Assembly: GCA_947066815.1 (NCBI GenBank)
Contig: CAMSZT010000005.1
Location: forward strand, 1 to 64,000
Origin: an uncultured Lachnotalea sp.
GTDB lineage: Bacteria; Bacillota; Clostridia; Lachnospirales; Lachnospiraceae
DNA length: 64,000 nucleotides
Direction: 5' to 3'
Shown here piece by piece: positions 32,562 through 41,658 of the stretch. Position numbers and translations under genes: made by a program. The notes under the pieces are model-generated. The model was not told the origin of the DNA, made no database searches, and saw only the letters and a program-made list of their open reading frames with translations. Position 1 is the first letter of the stretch. Each line of letters opens with the position of its first letter.

Positions 32562-35204
32562 ATGGGAAATTTAAAAACAACGAGGTGGAGCGGTCAGGTT
32601 ACGCCGGAAAACGCCTGGCGGGAGTACCCCCGGCCGGCCTTCGCGAGGAAAGGCTGGATCTGCTTAAACGGCCTCTGGGAGTATGCCTTTACGAAGGAAG
32701 AGCAGATCCCGTCCCGGTTTGACGGACAGATCCTGGTCCCCTTCTCCCCGGAGGCTCCCCTCTCCGGGGTGGAGAGGCAGTTAAAGCCGGAGGAGTTTCT
32801 CTGGTATCGGAGGCGTTTTCTCCTTCCGGCGGGCGGCCGGGATGGGGGGCGGCGGGTACTGCTCCACTTCGGGGCCGTGGACCAGACCTGCACCGTCTGG
32901 CTGAACGGTGAGAAGGCCGGGAGCCATACGGGAGGATACCTGCCCTTTACTATGGATATCACGGACCTCTGCGGGGAGGGGGAGCAGGAGCTTCTTGTCA
33001 AAGTCCGGGACGTGAGCGATGCGGGCTGGCACAGCCGTGGAAAGCAGAAATTAAGATCCGGAGGGATGTTCTACACAGCCCAGAGCGGCATCTGGCAGAC
33101 AGTCTGGCTGGAGATCGTCCCGGAGCAGTACTTAAAAAGCGTCCGCATCCGGCCGGACTATGACAGAAGCCTGGTGCGCCTCCGCCTCCAGGGACCGGCT
33201 GCCCTTCCCGTAAAGCTTACGGTCCTCGAGGACTTTACCGACGAGACTCTCGCCGGGTTCCTGGAGACCGGCGAGGCGCGGGGAGAGAAACGGCTCTCCC
33301 TGTCTGCAGCCTGCGGACGGGAATGGGGGATCCCCATGGAGGGTTTCACAGCCTGGTCCCCGGAGCGCTCGAAGCTTTACGGCCTCCTCATGGAGGCCGG
33401 AGAGGACCGGGTCCTCACCTACTTTGCCATGCGCAGCTGTTCCGTGGAGCCGGCCGGAGAGGGTGTTTTCCGGCTCTTCCTCAACGGAAAGCCCTATTTC
33501 CAGACCGGCCTTCTGGATCAGGGCTACTGGCCCGACGGCCTTTACACGGCCCCCTGCGACGAGGCCGTGGTCTTTGACATCGAGACGGCGAAGTCCATGG
33601 GCTTCAACATGCTCAGGAAGCATGTGAAGGTCGAAGCGGCGAGATGGTATTACCACTGTGACCGGCTGGGGATGCTGGTGTGGCAGGACATGGTGAACGG
33701 CGGGAGCGCCTACCGCTCCTGGTTCATCACCTATTTTGCCACAGCGGCCGCCTGCCTCCACATTCCCGTGAAAGACACCCACAGGAGGCTTTTGGCCAGG
33801 AGGGAAAAGGAGGGGAGGTTCGCATTTCGAAGAGAACTCCGGGAAATGGTGAAGGTCCTCTACAACCATCCCTCCATCGTCTGCTGGGTCCCCTTCAACG
33901 AGGGCTGGGGCCAGTTTGAGACGGAAGCTGTGACAGAGGAACTCCGGAGGCTGGATCCTCTTCGCCTCATCGATGCCGCCAGCGGCTGGTTCGACCAGGG
34001 GGGCGGAGACCTTTTCAGCATCCATTCCTATTTCTTCTCCTACAGCTTAAGCAAGACTTCTGCCCCGAGGAAACTCAGGGAAGCCGGAAGGAGACGGGCT
34101 GCTGCCCTCACGGAATACGGCGGCTACTGCCTCCCCGTGGAGGGGCACCGGTATTCCCGGAAGACCTACGGGTACCGGCGGTGTCGGGAGGCGGGGGAAC
34201 TGTCCGCGGCCCTGGAAGCTCTCTGGGAAGAAAAGGTCCGCTCCCGGATCAGAGAGGGGCTGTCGGCGGCAATCTACACCCAGCTCTCCGACGTGGAGGA
34301 GGAGGTCAACGGGCTCCTCACCTACGACCGGGAGATCCTGAAGGTTCCGGAGGCGGCCATAAGAGCCCTGAACGGACGGCTGTCCGGCACCCTGTCCGAG
34401 ATCCTTCCGGCCGTGGTGCCGGAATGCGGTGCGGGGGACAGAGCCGGGGAGACTTTGGCCGAAATGCCGCAAAAAAGCAGCGGACGGGGAACCGTCATCA
34501 TCGGAGGGGCCGACGGGCCCACGGCGGTCTTTCTGGCCGGGACATACAGGGGGCTCCGAAAGAGAGTGCGGCAGAGGAAGCAGGAGCAGGATATGAAACG
34601 AAAAACCGCCGGACTGACACCGAACGCCCACACCACGGAAGAGATGAGGGCCTACCTGGCCGAAACCTACGGGGCCGCTCCGCTCCCGGAGGACTCGGAG
34701 GAATACGGCTTTTTCTACCGGGCCATGAAGAGCACCCTGGTGATACGGGAAGCGCCGGAGCTTCTGCAAACTCCAGAGCCAAAGCTTCCGAACGGTTTGG
34801 AAGAGCCGGACGGCCGGCTGAAAAAAATGCTCTGGAGACTGACTTGGAGGTTCCGGTGGAAAAAGCTCTCGGAGACTCCGGACCAGGAAGCCTTCACCGC
34901 CTACACGGAAGTCTTTGAGAGGCGGATGAGGGAGGCGGAGGAACTGCCGGAGGATATCTTCCCCATGTCCTATTCCGTCTGGCGGTTCCCGGTGCTGGAA
35001 AGCGGAGAGAAGCTTGGGGAGATGACCGTGGAGCTGGAGGATATCCGGCAGCAGATCGGCCTGTCCTACGCCAATTTCAAAGGACAGGAGGAGCCGGAGG
35101 AAATCTCAAAGGACATCATCCGTTACTTCGGCGTCCGCCGGGAGGATATCGATACCTGCAGCGAGCGCCTCGTCAGGTATCTTCACATGCTCGGGAAGAT
35201 CTGA
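32562..35204 (+). CDS. Glycoside hydrolase family 2 protein with C-terminal extension
   Basis: 880 residues. Residues 1-620 form a GH2 enzyme: sugar-binding domain ('HFGAVDQTCTVWLNGEKAGS'), immunoglobulin-like domain, and TIM barrel with the acid/base Glu in 'FNEGWGQFE' (about 446) and probable nucleophile in 'LTEYGGY' (about 516). It may act on beta-galactosides or beta-glucuronides; the substrate is not clear, and no signal peptide is seen. At about 641-662 comes 'VIIGGADGPTAVFLAG', a motif characteristic of sodium-pumping decarboxylase beta subunits, then a 200-residue unrelated tail. An in-frame ATG at 34593 has AGGAGCAGGAT in front, so the tail may also be made separately. Confidence 0.8.
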   Translation: MGNLKTTRWSGQVTPENAWREYPRPAFARKGWICLNGLWEYAFTKEEQIPSRFDGQILVPFSPEAPLSGVERQLKPEEFLWYRRRFLLPAGGRDGGRRVLLHFGAVDQTCTVWLNGEKAGSHTGGYLPFTMDITDLCGEGEQELLVKVRDVSDAGWHSRGKQKLRSGGMFYTAQSGIWQTVWLEIVPEQYLKSVRIRPDYDRSLVRLRLQGPAALPVKLTVLEDFTDETLAGFLETGEARGEKRLSLSAACGREWGIPMEGFTAWSPERSKLYGLLMEAGEDRVLTYFAMRSCSVEPAGEGVFRLFLNGKPYFQTGLLDQGYWPDGLYTAPCDEAVVFDIETAKSMGFNMLRKHVKVEAARWYYHCDRLGMLVWQDMVNGGSAYRSWFITYFATAAACLHIPVKDTHRRLLARREKEGRFAFRRELREMVKVLYNHPSIVCWVPFNEGWGQFETEAVTEELRRLDPLRLIDAASGWFDQGGGDLFSIHSYFFSYSLSKTSAPRKLREAGRRRAAALTEYGGYCLPVEGHRYSRKTYGYRRCREAGELSAALEALWEEKVRSRIREGLSAAIYTQLSDVEEEVNGLLTYDREILKVPEAAIRALNGRLSGTLSEILPAVVPECGAGDRAGETLAEMPQKSSGRGTVIIGGADGPTAVFLAGTYRGLRKRVRQRKQEQDMKRKTAGLTPNAHTTEEMRAYLAETYGAAPLPEDSEEYGFFYRAMKSTLVIREAPELLQTPEPKLPNGLEEPDGRLKKMLWRLTWRFRWKKLSETPDQEAFTAYTEVFERRMREAEELPEDIFPMSYSVWRFPVLESGEKLGEMTVELEDIRQQIGLSYANFKGQEEPEEISKDIIRYFGVRREDIDTCSERLVRYLHMLGKI

Positions 35205-35247
35205 GCCGCCCGGCTCTCGATGATTTTCAAAAGAAAGGGGGAATTTT

Positions 35248-35874
35248 ATGCCCGTCCAGATCATCCGCAACGACATCACCAAAATGAAGTGCGACGCCAT
35301 CGTCAACGCCGCCAATCCATCCCTCCTCGGGGGCGGCGGCGTTGACGGGGCCATCCACCGGGCGGCAGGTCCGACGCTTCTGGAAGAGTGCAGGAAGCTT
35401 GGCGGCTGTCCCACAGGGGAGGCCAGGATCACGAAAGGCTATGCCCTTCCCAGCAAATACGTGATCCACACAGTGGGCCCCGTCTGGCAGGGGGGAGACC
35501 ATGGAGAGCGGGAGCTTCTTATCTCCTGTTACCGGGAGTCCCTGCGGCTTGCCCTTGCCTTCCGGTGCGAGACGGTGGCCTTCCCCCTGATCTCCTCCGG
35601 TGTCTACGGCTATCCGAAGGACCAGGCCCTCAAGGTGGCGGTGGATACCATCGGGGAGTTTCTCCTGGAACATGAGCTTTCCGTCTATCTGGTGATCTTT
35701 GACCGGGCCTCTTACACCATCGGGGAAAAGCTGTTTGCGGACATCCGCTCCTATATCGACGACCATTACGTGGAGCTTTGCGGGGATGCCGGCAGGTCGA
35801 GAAACCTGTGGGAAGAAACCTCCGCCCTTCCCGCCGCCGGTCCCCGGGAAAGCTTTTCCAAGCGCAACCCCTGA
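35248..35874 (+). CDS. Macrodomain ADP-ribose hydrolase, C-terminus lost by frameshift
   Basis: 208 residues. The macrodomain is complete: '[20 protein letters not shown]', '[20 protein letters not shown]' and '[13 protein letters not shown]' are the ligand loops of the MacroD/YmdB group, which removes acetyl or ADP-ribose adducts. Lachnospiraceae homologues continue into a helical C-terminal domain. Here the reading frame ends in unrelated residues ('[15 protein letters not shown]'), and the missing domain is found downstream in another frame (next entry). The enzyme core may still work. AAAGGGGGAATTTT precedes the ATG. Confidence 0.8.
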   Translation: MPVQIIRNDITKMKCDAIVNAANPSLLGGGGVDGAIHRAAGPTLLEECRKLGGCPTGEARITKGYALPSKYVIHTVGPVWQGGDHGERELLISCYRESLRLALAFRCETVAFPLISSGVYGYPKDQALKVAVDTIGEFLLEHELSVYLVIFDRASYTIGEKLFADIRSYIDDHYVELCGDAGRSRNLWEETSALPAAGPRESFSKRNP

Positions 35875-36220
35875 GAAGGCTTCCCGCGGCAATGTCTGGT
35901 ATAAGCCCAAAAAACAGACGGCCCTCGCCTTTGCCATCGCCCTGGAGCTTTCCCTGGAAGAGACGAAGGAGCTTCTCATGAAGGCGGGATTCGCCCTGTC
36001 CCACAGCAGCAAATTCGATATCATCATCGAATACTTCATCGAAAACGGAAATTACAACATCTTTGAGATCAACGAGGCCCTCTTTGCCTTCGACCAGAGC
36101 CTCCTGGGGCGTGACAGATCAAAAATTTTTGTCGCCTTCCGGGCGACCATTTCCTCCGAAAAAACCGGTACAATGACTGCAGACATTGGAACAAAAAAAG
36201 AACGGAGGAAACGGATATGA
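35875..36220 (+). pseudogene. Frameshifted C-terminal remnant of macrodomain protein
   Basis: In the +1 frame relative to the macrodomain gene, '[20 protein letters not shown]' through '[19 protein letters not shown]' to '[14 protein letters not shown]' matches the helical domain normally fused to these macrodomains. It has no start codon or ribosome binding site of its own, and about 35 residues that usually join the two parts are missing or scrambled. The family ending at 'FDQSLLG' is passed, and the frame drifts on to TGA at 36220. Confidence 0.75.
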
Positions 36221-36844
36221 CAAAGGCTGCAGAGAAAGAATGGACGGGGAAAGACGGGAGCAAAGAGAAAGACGGAGGGGGACTGTTTCGTCTCGACCGT
36301 CCTATTTAATAATACGAGCCGGGTGCTCCACGACCGGACAGATCTTTTCAAGATCCCGAAAATGACGGACGCGGATTACACGACCTGCGGCTGTACGGCG
36401 CTGCTTGACGCCATCGGAGGAGCCATCCACCACATCGGAAATATCCACAAATACGCCCGTCCGGAGGATGTGCCCGCCCACACCATGTTCGTGATCACCA
36501 CCGACGGGATGGAAAACGCCAGCCGACGCTACGATATCCGCCGGGTACGGCAGATGATCGAACGGCAGAAGAGTAAATACGGCTGGGAATTCCTCTTTAT
36601 CGGCGCCAACATCGACGCGGTGGAGACGGCCGGTGCCTTCGGGATCGGTGCGGACCGGGCGGTCAATTACCGTGCGGACTCCAGGGGAACGACGGTTCTT
36701 TACGACACGGTCTGTGAAACTGTGGCCAATGTCCGGGGAGGCGTACCCCTGCAGGCTTCCTGGTCCAAAAAAATGAGGAAGATCATAACAAAAGGAATCA
36801 TCACAGGAACGCAAAATCCCCTGCGCCGAAACGGATGTTCCTGA
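36217..36844 (+). pseudogene. VWA domain protein, broken (MIDAS region deleted, frameshift)
   Basis: GGAGGAAACGGAT and ATG at 36217 look like the original start, but that frame stops after 30 residues. The second frame carries the rest of a von Willebrand A protein: 'DCFVSTVLFNNTSRVLHDR' from 36281, then 'GCTALLDAIGGAIHHIGNIH', 'VITTDGMENASRRYDIRR' and 'GWEFLFIGANIDAVETAG'. The N-terminal segment with the metal-binding DxSGS is missing. Both a deletion and a frameshift are therefore needed to explain it. The track's start at 36323 (GTG) is internal. It sits next to the broken macrodomain gene. Confidence 0.75.
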
Positions 36845-36856
36845 AGCACAGGGGAT
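36812..36856 (-). terminator. Terminator of the PTS IIC gene
   Basis: On the minus strand ATCCCCTG (36849-36856) pairs with CAGGGGAT (36816-36823), then TTTTGC. It lies 17 bases beyond the stop codon of the leftward IIC gene. Confidence 0.5.
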
Positions 36857-36872
36857 AAGGACATGATCCTGC

Positions 36873-37928
36873 TTACATATCCAGCTTCATATCGCCGTCC
36901 TGGATCCAGCCTTTCTTTCTCATGAACCAGGCGATGGCAAAGGCCATGACGCCGGGCAGGAGGAAGTGGAGCAGCGCGATCTTAAAGAGCACCGGTCCGG
37001 CGCCCTCCGCGGCGGCCATGGTCTGGAAGGTCATGATCTGTCCCACCAGCCCGGCGGTACCCATGCCGGATCCGACGGGATTATTGGTCATATGGAAGAC
37101 CAGGGTGGAGACCGGCCCAAGCACGGCGCTGGTGAGGATGGCCGGAAGCCAGATCACAGGCTTTCGGACAATGTTTGGAACCTGGAGCATGCTGGTGCCG
37201 ATCCCCTGGGCAAGAAAGCCGCCCATTTTGTTCTCCCGGTAGCTGGCAGCCGCAAAACCGATCATGTTGGCACAGCAGCCCACCGTGGCGGCTCCCGCGG
37301 ATAAGCCGGAAAGGCTTAAGGAGACGCCCAGGGCGGCGGAACTGATGGGCAGGGTCAGGATCATACCCATGAGGACGGAGACGATGATCCCCATGAGAAA
37401 GGGCTGCTGTTCCGTCCCCCAGTTGATCAATCCGCCGAGGGATGTCATAAAGGCGGAGATGGGAGGACTCAGGATCATGCCGACCACGGAGCCGGAAACG
37501 ATGCAGACAATGGGCGTGAGTACGATGTCCAGCTTGGTCTTTCCGGCGATCAGGTGTCCCAGTTCAATGCCCACGTAGGCGGCGATGAAGGCGCCCAGAG
37601 GTTCGCCGGGACCTGCAAGGACAACGGCCCCGTCCGCCAGGACCTGCCCTGCCAGGATCTTTCCGGCAAAAGCGCCCACCATTCCGGTGGCGGCGGCGGA
37701 GAGCACCACCAGGGGGCTTTCCCTGAATTTACAGGCAACGCCGCAGCCGATCCCCGCTCCGGTCAGGGCCGCCGCGACTTTTCCAAACAAAAACAGATAA
37801 CCGCCCGCCGCCCCGCCGACGAGCGTTCCGATCTGCTGGATAATGGTCCCCACGATCAAAGTGGAAAAGAGACCTGTGGCCATGCCGCCAAGGCCGTCGA
37901 TAAACAGCCGGTTCAGCCATTTCTTCAT
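36873..37928 (-). CDS. PTS sugar transporter subunit IIC (EIIC_2 type)
   Basis: 351 residues with about nine membrane helices. 'GGMATGLFSTLIVGTIIQQI' and 'GAGIGCGVACKFRESPLVVL' start the protein, and 'GFAAASYRENKMGGFLAQGI' with 'NIVRKPVIWLPAILTSAVLG' are typical of the PTS_EIIC_2 family, whose members occur without IIA/IIB partners. A transport role is assumed from the family; the substrate is unknown. No other PTS gene is near. The gene has its own terminator and a palindrome in the leader. Confidence 0.82.
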   Translation of the reverse strand: MKKWLNRLFIDGLGGMATGLFSTLIVGTIIQQIGTLVGGAAGGYLFLFGKVAAALTGAGIGCGVACKFRESPLVVLSAAATGMVGAFAGKILAGQVLADGAVVLAGPGEPLGAFIAAYVGIELGHLIAGKTKLDIVLTPIVCIVSGSVVGMILSPPISAFMTSLGGLINWGTEQQPFLMGIIVSVLMGMILTLPISSAALGVSLSLSGLSAGAATVGCCANMIGFAAASYRENKMGGFLAQGIGTSMLQVPNIVRKPVIWLPAILTSAVLGPVSTLVFHMTNNPVGSGMGTAGLVGQIMTFQTMAAAEGAGPVLFKIALLHFLLPGVMAFAIAWFMRKKGWIQDGDMKLDM

Positions 37929-37949
37929 AATCAGTTACCGCCTTTCTGT

Positions 37950-37970
37950 CCATACGGGGATCCCGTATGG
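37950..37970. promoter_or_regulatory. Palindrome CCATACGGG-GAT-CCCGTATGG in the IIC leader
   Basis: Two nine-base arms separated by three bases, 22 bases before the start of the leftward IIC gene. On the minus strand a possible promoter (CTGACA with a TATTAT/TTATTT box) lies just upstream of it. A repressor operator or an RNA hairpin that affects translation are both possible. Confidence 0.4.
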
Positions 37971-38094
37971 ATTTCTATGTGTAAAATAATAATACAGCAG
38001 CTGTCTTGTCAGTTGTCGTTCCCAACTATAGCACAAAAAGAGGGGAGGCGCAAGTATATTTTCAGCCATTGTCGTCACTCAGAAGAAAAAAGGG

Positions 38095-38123
38095 CGGACA
38101 TTCCCGCCGGTAAGTGTTACAAT
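38095..38123 (+). promoter_or_regulatory. Candidate promoter of DUF2262-like gene
   Basis: CGGACA, 17-base spacer, TACAAT preceded by TG (extended -10). Start codon about 60 bases downstream. Confidence 0.35.
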
Positions 38124-38182
38124 AAAACCGTAATTGCAAATCGTAGAATTGCCGGGTACAGATAAAATCAAGGAGAAGGACC

Positions 38183-38698
38183 ATGAAAATAAGGGAGATC
38201 TTTCATAGGAAAACGAAAGAGGCGAAAGAAGCAGAGACGGTGGAGATCTGTCACGAACGGTTCGGTCAGTGCGTGCTTGAAAAGGACGACTGGGGCGCTT
38301 TTATGCTTATCCTCCCCTCTTTGCCCTTTGGGAAACACGAGGACGTGGAGATCGAACTGGACGTGACGGAGGAAAAGATCGCCGCCGCGGTCCGGTGTCT
38401 CGCTGAAATTTATGACGGACAGGAATCGTATCTAACGAAATTTTATGAAGGGATCCTGTCTTTCTGCGAGGAGTGGGAAGAAACCGATTCGGAGGGAAAT
38501 GCCGTCACCATGGAACTGGTCGAAAAAAACGGCAGTCTCTTCCGTGTCCTGGTGCAAGAGGGCGGAGAGGGGAATATGGTGATCTCCTTCTCCGGCATGA
38601 TGTTTGACGACGAGGGGGAGGAGCTTTTAGGCTGCCACAGCGTGATCATGGAAATCGACTGTGCGACCGGTGAGATAGGATACGATCTGGAGGGGTAG
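38183..38698 (+). CDS. DUF2262-like protein
   Basis: 171 residues, soluble and acidic. The ending 'FSGMMFDDEGEELLGCHSVI' followed by 'MEIDCATGEIGYDLEG' is characteristic of DUF2262 proteins, of unknown function. The first half contains 'FGQCVLEKDDWGAFMLIL'. AAGGAGAAGGACC precedes the ATG. Divergent from the PTS gene, and with its own promoter. Confidence 0.6.
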   Translation: MKIREIFHRKTKEAKEAETVEICHERFGQCVLEKDDWGAFMLILPSLPFGKHEDVEIELDVTEEKIAAAVRCLAEIYDGQESYLTKFYEGILSFCEEWEETDSEGNAVTMELVEKNGSLFRVLVQEGGEGNMVISFSGMMFDDEGEELLGCHSVIMEIDCATGEIGYDLEG

Positions 38699-38826
38699 AG
38701 AGAAAACTCTCCGTGCCGCATGATCAGGAGGATCGAGGCGGGAAACCGCAGCTCAAGATCCCATTGCACAGCCCTTCCATCCATGGTACAATAGACGGGA
38801 AGAAAAAAGAGGGAGGCAGTAATCTC

Positions 38827-39963
38827 ATGAAAAAAATTCGGACAAGACGGATAAGGTCAGGCATTGCCCTGCTGTTGATCCTGATCGTGGCGGCCGGCTG
38901 CGGGAAAAAGGCGGAAGAGGACACACAGGCCGCCACCGAAGCGGAGACGACACCGGCGCCGCCGGCAACCCTGGCCCCGGCGGCCACGCAGGCAGAGACA
39001 GAGCCGGAAACAGAAGCGGAAGCAGGGCCGGAGGGTATGGTGCAAAGCTTCCTAACCGGAAAGTGGGTCCCGGAGGAGATCGGCAGGAGACGGCCGGTGG
39101 CAGTGATGGTCAGCAATGTGCTGGCGGCACAGCCCACCTACGGCCTGAGCCATGCGGACGTGGTCTACGAGACGCCTGGCGAAGCCAGCGCGGTCCGTTT
39201 CGTGGCGATCTTTGAACAGTATGACGATATCAAAGAGATCGGTTCCATCCGGAGCGCCAGGACTTATCACGCCTTTATCCAGGAAGAATTTGAGTCCATT
39301 TTTTTCCATTACGGACAGGCCGCCTATGCGGTCCCCTACCTGGAGGGCGGAGAGTGCGAGTGCGTCAACGGCGTGACGGGCGCCAGCGAATGGGCTTACC
39401 ACAGCATGGATGACCGGACACCTCCCCACCACCATTTCACCAACAGCGAGGAGATCAAATACGCGATCGAGCGGCTGGGCTATTCCACGGAATATCCGGA
39501 AAAATATCTGCAGAACGGCCATTACAAATTTTTGGAAGAAGGGGAGGCTCCCCATATGCCCGGGGCTTCTCCGGCCAATAAGGTCACGGTGGGCTATGTA
39601 TCCAACAAGCCCTGGTTTGAATACAACCCCGAGGACGGCCTCTACTATCGGTATCAGTTTGAGAAACCCCATGTGGACGTGGGAAACGACGACGTGCAGC
39701 TTGCCTATGACAACATCATCATCCAGGTCTGCAATTACGAGCATTACGACAATACCGATTATCTGAACATCGACATGCACAGCGGCGGCCCCGGACAATT
39801 TATCACCGGCGGGCAGGTGATCCCCGTGACCTGGGAAAAGGACGGCACCTGGGGCGTCACCCGCTACTATGATCAAGAGGGCAATGAGATCCGGCTGAAG
39901 CAGGGCCGCACCTGGGTCTGCATCGTCCGCACCGAGCGGGCAAACCGGGTCGAGATCGAGTAA
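38827..39963 (+). CDS. DUF3048 lipoprotein (YerB-like)
   Basis: 378 residues from the ATG at 38827 (GGGAGGCAG upstream); the track's 38713 start adds an unsupported extension. Signal peptide 'IALLLILIVAAGCGKK' with acylated Cys, then a Thr/Ala/Glu/Pro linker. The two-part DUF3048 domain is visible: 'RRPVAVMVSNVLAAQPTYGL', 'IGSIRSARTYHAFIQEEFES' and 'QFITGGQVIPVTWEKDGTWG'. B. subtilis YerB is related; function unknown, probably on the outer face of the membrane. Confidence 0.85.
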   Translation: MKKIRTRRIRSGIALLLILIVAAGCGKKAEEDTQAATEAETTPAPPATLAPAATQAETEPETEAEAGPEGMVQSFLTGKWVPEEIGRRRPVAVMVSNVLAAQPTYGLSHADVVYETPGEASAVRFVAIFEQYDDIKEIGSIRSARTYHAFIQEEFESIFFHYGQAAYAVPYLEGGECECVNGVTGASEWAYHSMDDRTPPHHHFTNSEEIKYAIERLGYSTEYPEKYLQNGHYKFLEEGEAPHMPGASPANKVTVGYVSNKPWFEYNPEDGLYYRYQFEKPHVDVGNDDVQLAYDNIIIQVCNYEHYDNTDYLNIDMHSGGPGQFITGGQVIPVTWEKDGTWGVTRYYDQEGNEIRLKQGRTWVCIVRTERANRVEIE

Positions 39964-39978
39964 AAAACCAGAAAGACA

Positions 39979-40021
39979 GGAAGAAAATCGGTCCCTTTCC
40001 GAAATGACCCTATTTTCTTCC
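39979..40021. terminator. Bidirectional terminator between DUF3048 gene and spoIVA
   Basis: GGAAGAAAAT (39979-39988) pairs perfectly with ATTTTCTTCC (40012-40021), and inside it GGTC pairs with GACC. The A-rich left arm and T-rich right arm are typical of a two-way terminator. Confidence 0.55.
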
Positions 40022-40043
40022 GTGATCCCACATAATGAGGAAC

Positions 40044-40087
40044 CCCTCCTGCATATACTTTACCAGCATATACAGGAGGGATTTTTT
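40044..40087 (+). promoter_or_regulatory. Hairpin burying the spoIVA ribosome binding site
   Basis: CCCTCCTG (40044-40051) pairs with CAGGAGGG (40073-40080), extended by ATAT/ATAT across one mismatch. The right arm is the ribosome binding site of spoIVA, and ATTTTTT plus ATG follow at once. It looks either like a terminator/attenuator or a translational switch. Confidence 0.5.
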
Positions 40088-41560
40088 ATGGACAGTTTTC
40101 ACGTATACAAGGATATCGAGGCGCGGACGGGAGGGGAGATCTACATAGGCGTGGTGGGGCCTGTCCGTACGGGAAAATCCACCTTCATCAAACGGTTTAT
40201 GGATCTTCTGGTGCTCCCCGGGATGGAAGACGCCAACGAGAGGAGCAGGGCCCAGGATGAGCTTCCTCAGTCGGCGGCGGGGAAGACCATCATGACCACG
40301 GAGCCGAAATTTATCCCCAAAGACGCGGCCGAGATCGAAGTGGGAGACGCAAATGTGAAGGTCCGGCTCATCGACTGTGTGGGCTACATGGTGGAGGGGG
40401 CCAGCGGCCATGTGGAGAACGACGAAGAACGGCTGGTAAAAACGCCCTGGTTTGACTATGAGATCCCCTTCACCCAGGCAGCGGCCATCGGAACGGAAAA
40501 AGTCATCAAGGAGCATTCCACCATCGGGATCGTGGTCACCACCGACGGCTCCTTCGGGGAGATTCCGAGGAACGGGTACATAGACGCAGAGCGGCAGACC
40601 ATCGAGGAGCTGAAGAGGATCGGAAAGCCGTTCCTGATGCTCTTAAACACCAACCGCCCTTATTCCGACGAAGTCCGGGATCTGGCGGCCGCCCTTGGAG
40701 AAGAATACGGGGTCCAGGTGCTTCCGGTCAACTGTGAGCAGTTAAAAAAGGAAGATATCACCAGGATCCTGGGCGAGGTGCTGAACGAATTCCCGGTGAC
40801 GGAGCTGGACTTCTTTATGCCGAAGTGGGCGGAGATCCTTCCGTCTGACCACTGGCTGAAGGAGCAGATCGTCTCCATTGTAAAAGGGCTGATGGGGGAT
40901 ATCATCCAGATGAAGGACCTGGCCCCGGAATACGCCCAGCCGGAGGACCTGGCTGTCCGGCGTGTCCACCTGCGCAAAGCGGACTATTCCGACGGGACGG
41001 TGGCCCTGGACGTGGTGGTGGACGACAACGTCTATTACCAGATCTTGAGCGATTACACGGGAATGGAGATCGGCGGTGAGTACCAGCTGATGGGGATCCT
41101 AAAGCAGTTCGCCAGGACAAGGGGCGAGTACGGGAAGCTCAAGAATGCCATGGACGCGGCGAGACAGAAGGGCTACGGCGTCATCATGCCGGAGCGGAGT
41201 GAGATCCTCCTGGACGATCCGGAAGTCATAAAGCACGGCAACAAATTCGGCGTAAAGATCCACGCCCAGGCGCCCTCCATCAATCTGATCCGGGCCTCCA
41301 TCGAGACGGAGCTGGCCCCCATCGTGGGAGACGAAAAGCAGGCGGAGGACTTGATCGCCTACATCCGGGAGAACAGCCGGGAAAACGAGGACGGCGTCTG
41401 GAATACCAGCATCTTCGGGAAATCCATCGAACAGATCGTCACCGACGGCATCCAGGCCAAAGTGGCCCAGATGACAGACTCCTGCCAGATGAAGCTGCAG
41501 GATACGCTGCAGAAGATCATCAACGATTCCAACGGAGGGATGATCTGCATCATCATTTAG
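40088..41560 (+). CDS. spoIVA: Stage IV sporulation protein A
   Basis: 490 residues, the expected length. The N-terminal GTPase-like domain has Walker A 'GPVRTGKST' (24-32) and 'LIDCVGYMVEGASGHVENDE'; SpoIVA in fact hydrolyses ATP to polymerise. The C-terminus ends with the conserved 'DSNGGMICIII', the segment that anchors it to SpoVM on the forespore. It forms the basement layer of the spore coat. The start at 40088 follows a strong but structurally sequestered AGGAGGG. A strong terminator follows about 100 bases downstream. Confidence 0.96.
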   Translation: MDSFHVYKDIEARTGGEIYIGVVGPVRTGKSTFIKRFMDLLVLPGMEDANERSRAQDELPQSAAGKTIMTTEPKFIPKDAAEIEVGDANVKVRLIDCVGYMVEGASGHVENDEERLVKTPWFDYEIPFTQAAAIGTEKVIKEHSTIGIVVTTDGSFGEIPRNGYIDAERQTIEELKRIGKPFLMLLNTNRPYSDEVRDLAAALGEEYGVQVLPVNCEQLKKEDITRILGEVLNEFPVTELDFFMPKWAEILPSDHWLKEQIVSIVKGLMGDIIQMKDLAPEYAQPEDLAVRRVHLRKADYSDGTVALDVVVDDNVYYQILSDYTGMEIGGEYQLMGILKQFARTRGEYGKLKNAMDAARQKGYGVIMPERSEILLDDPEVIKHGNKFGVKIHAQAPSINLIRASIETELAPIVGDEKQAEDLIAYIRENSRENEDGVWNTSIFGKSIEQIVTDGIQAKVAQMTDSCQMKLQDTLQKIINDSNGGMICIII

Positions 41561-41605
41561 GATTTCAGGGCAAAAGCCCTGGGTCGGGAGACTCAATACA
41601 CATCA

Positions 41606-41623
41606 TTTTTATCATGATAATAA
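41606..41623. promoter_or_regulatory. Candidate operator 1 (TTTTTATCATGATAA)
   Basis: Contains the perfect 12-base palindrome TTATCATGATAA (41609-41620). It shares 14 of 15 bases (TTTTTATCRTGATAA) with a second site at 41760-41777; the two flank the terminator and promoter in this gap. Confidence 0.4.
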
Positions 41624-41658
41624 TAATCCACCAATCAAAACCAGGCAATATCTATTGA

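Noticed and set aside
38128-38157. Possible fifth copy of the palindromic element (CCGTAATTGC ... GAATTGCCGG)
   Set aside because: Only about 30 bases with partial arm similarity; too short and too divergent to include.
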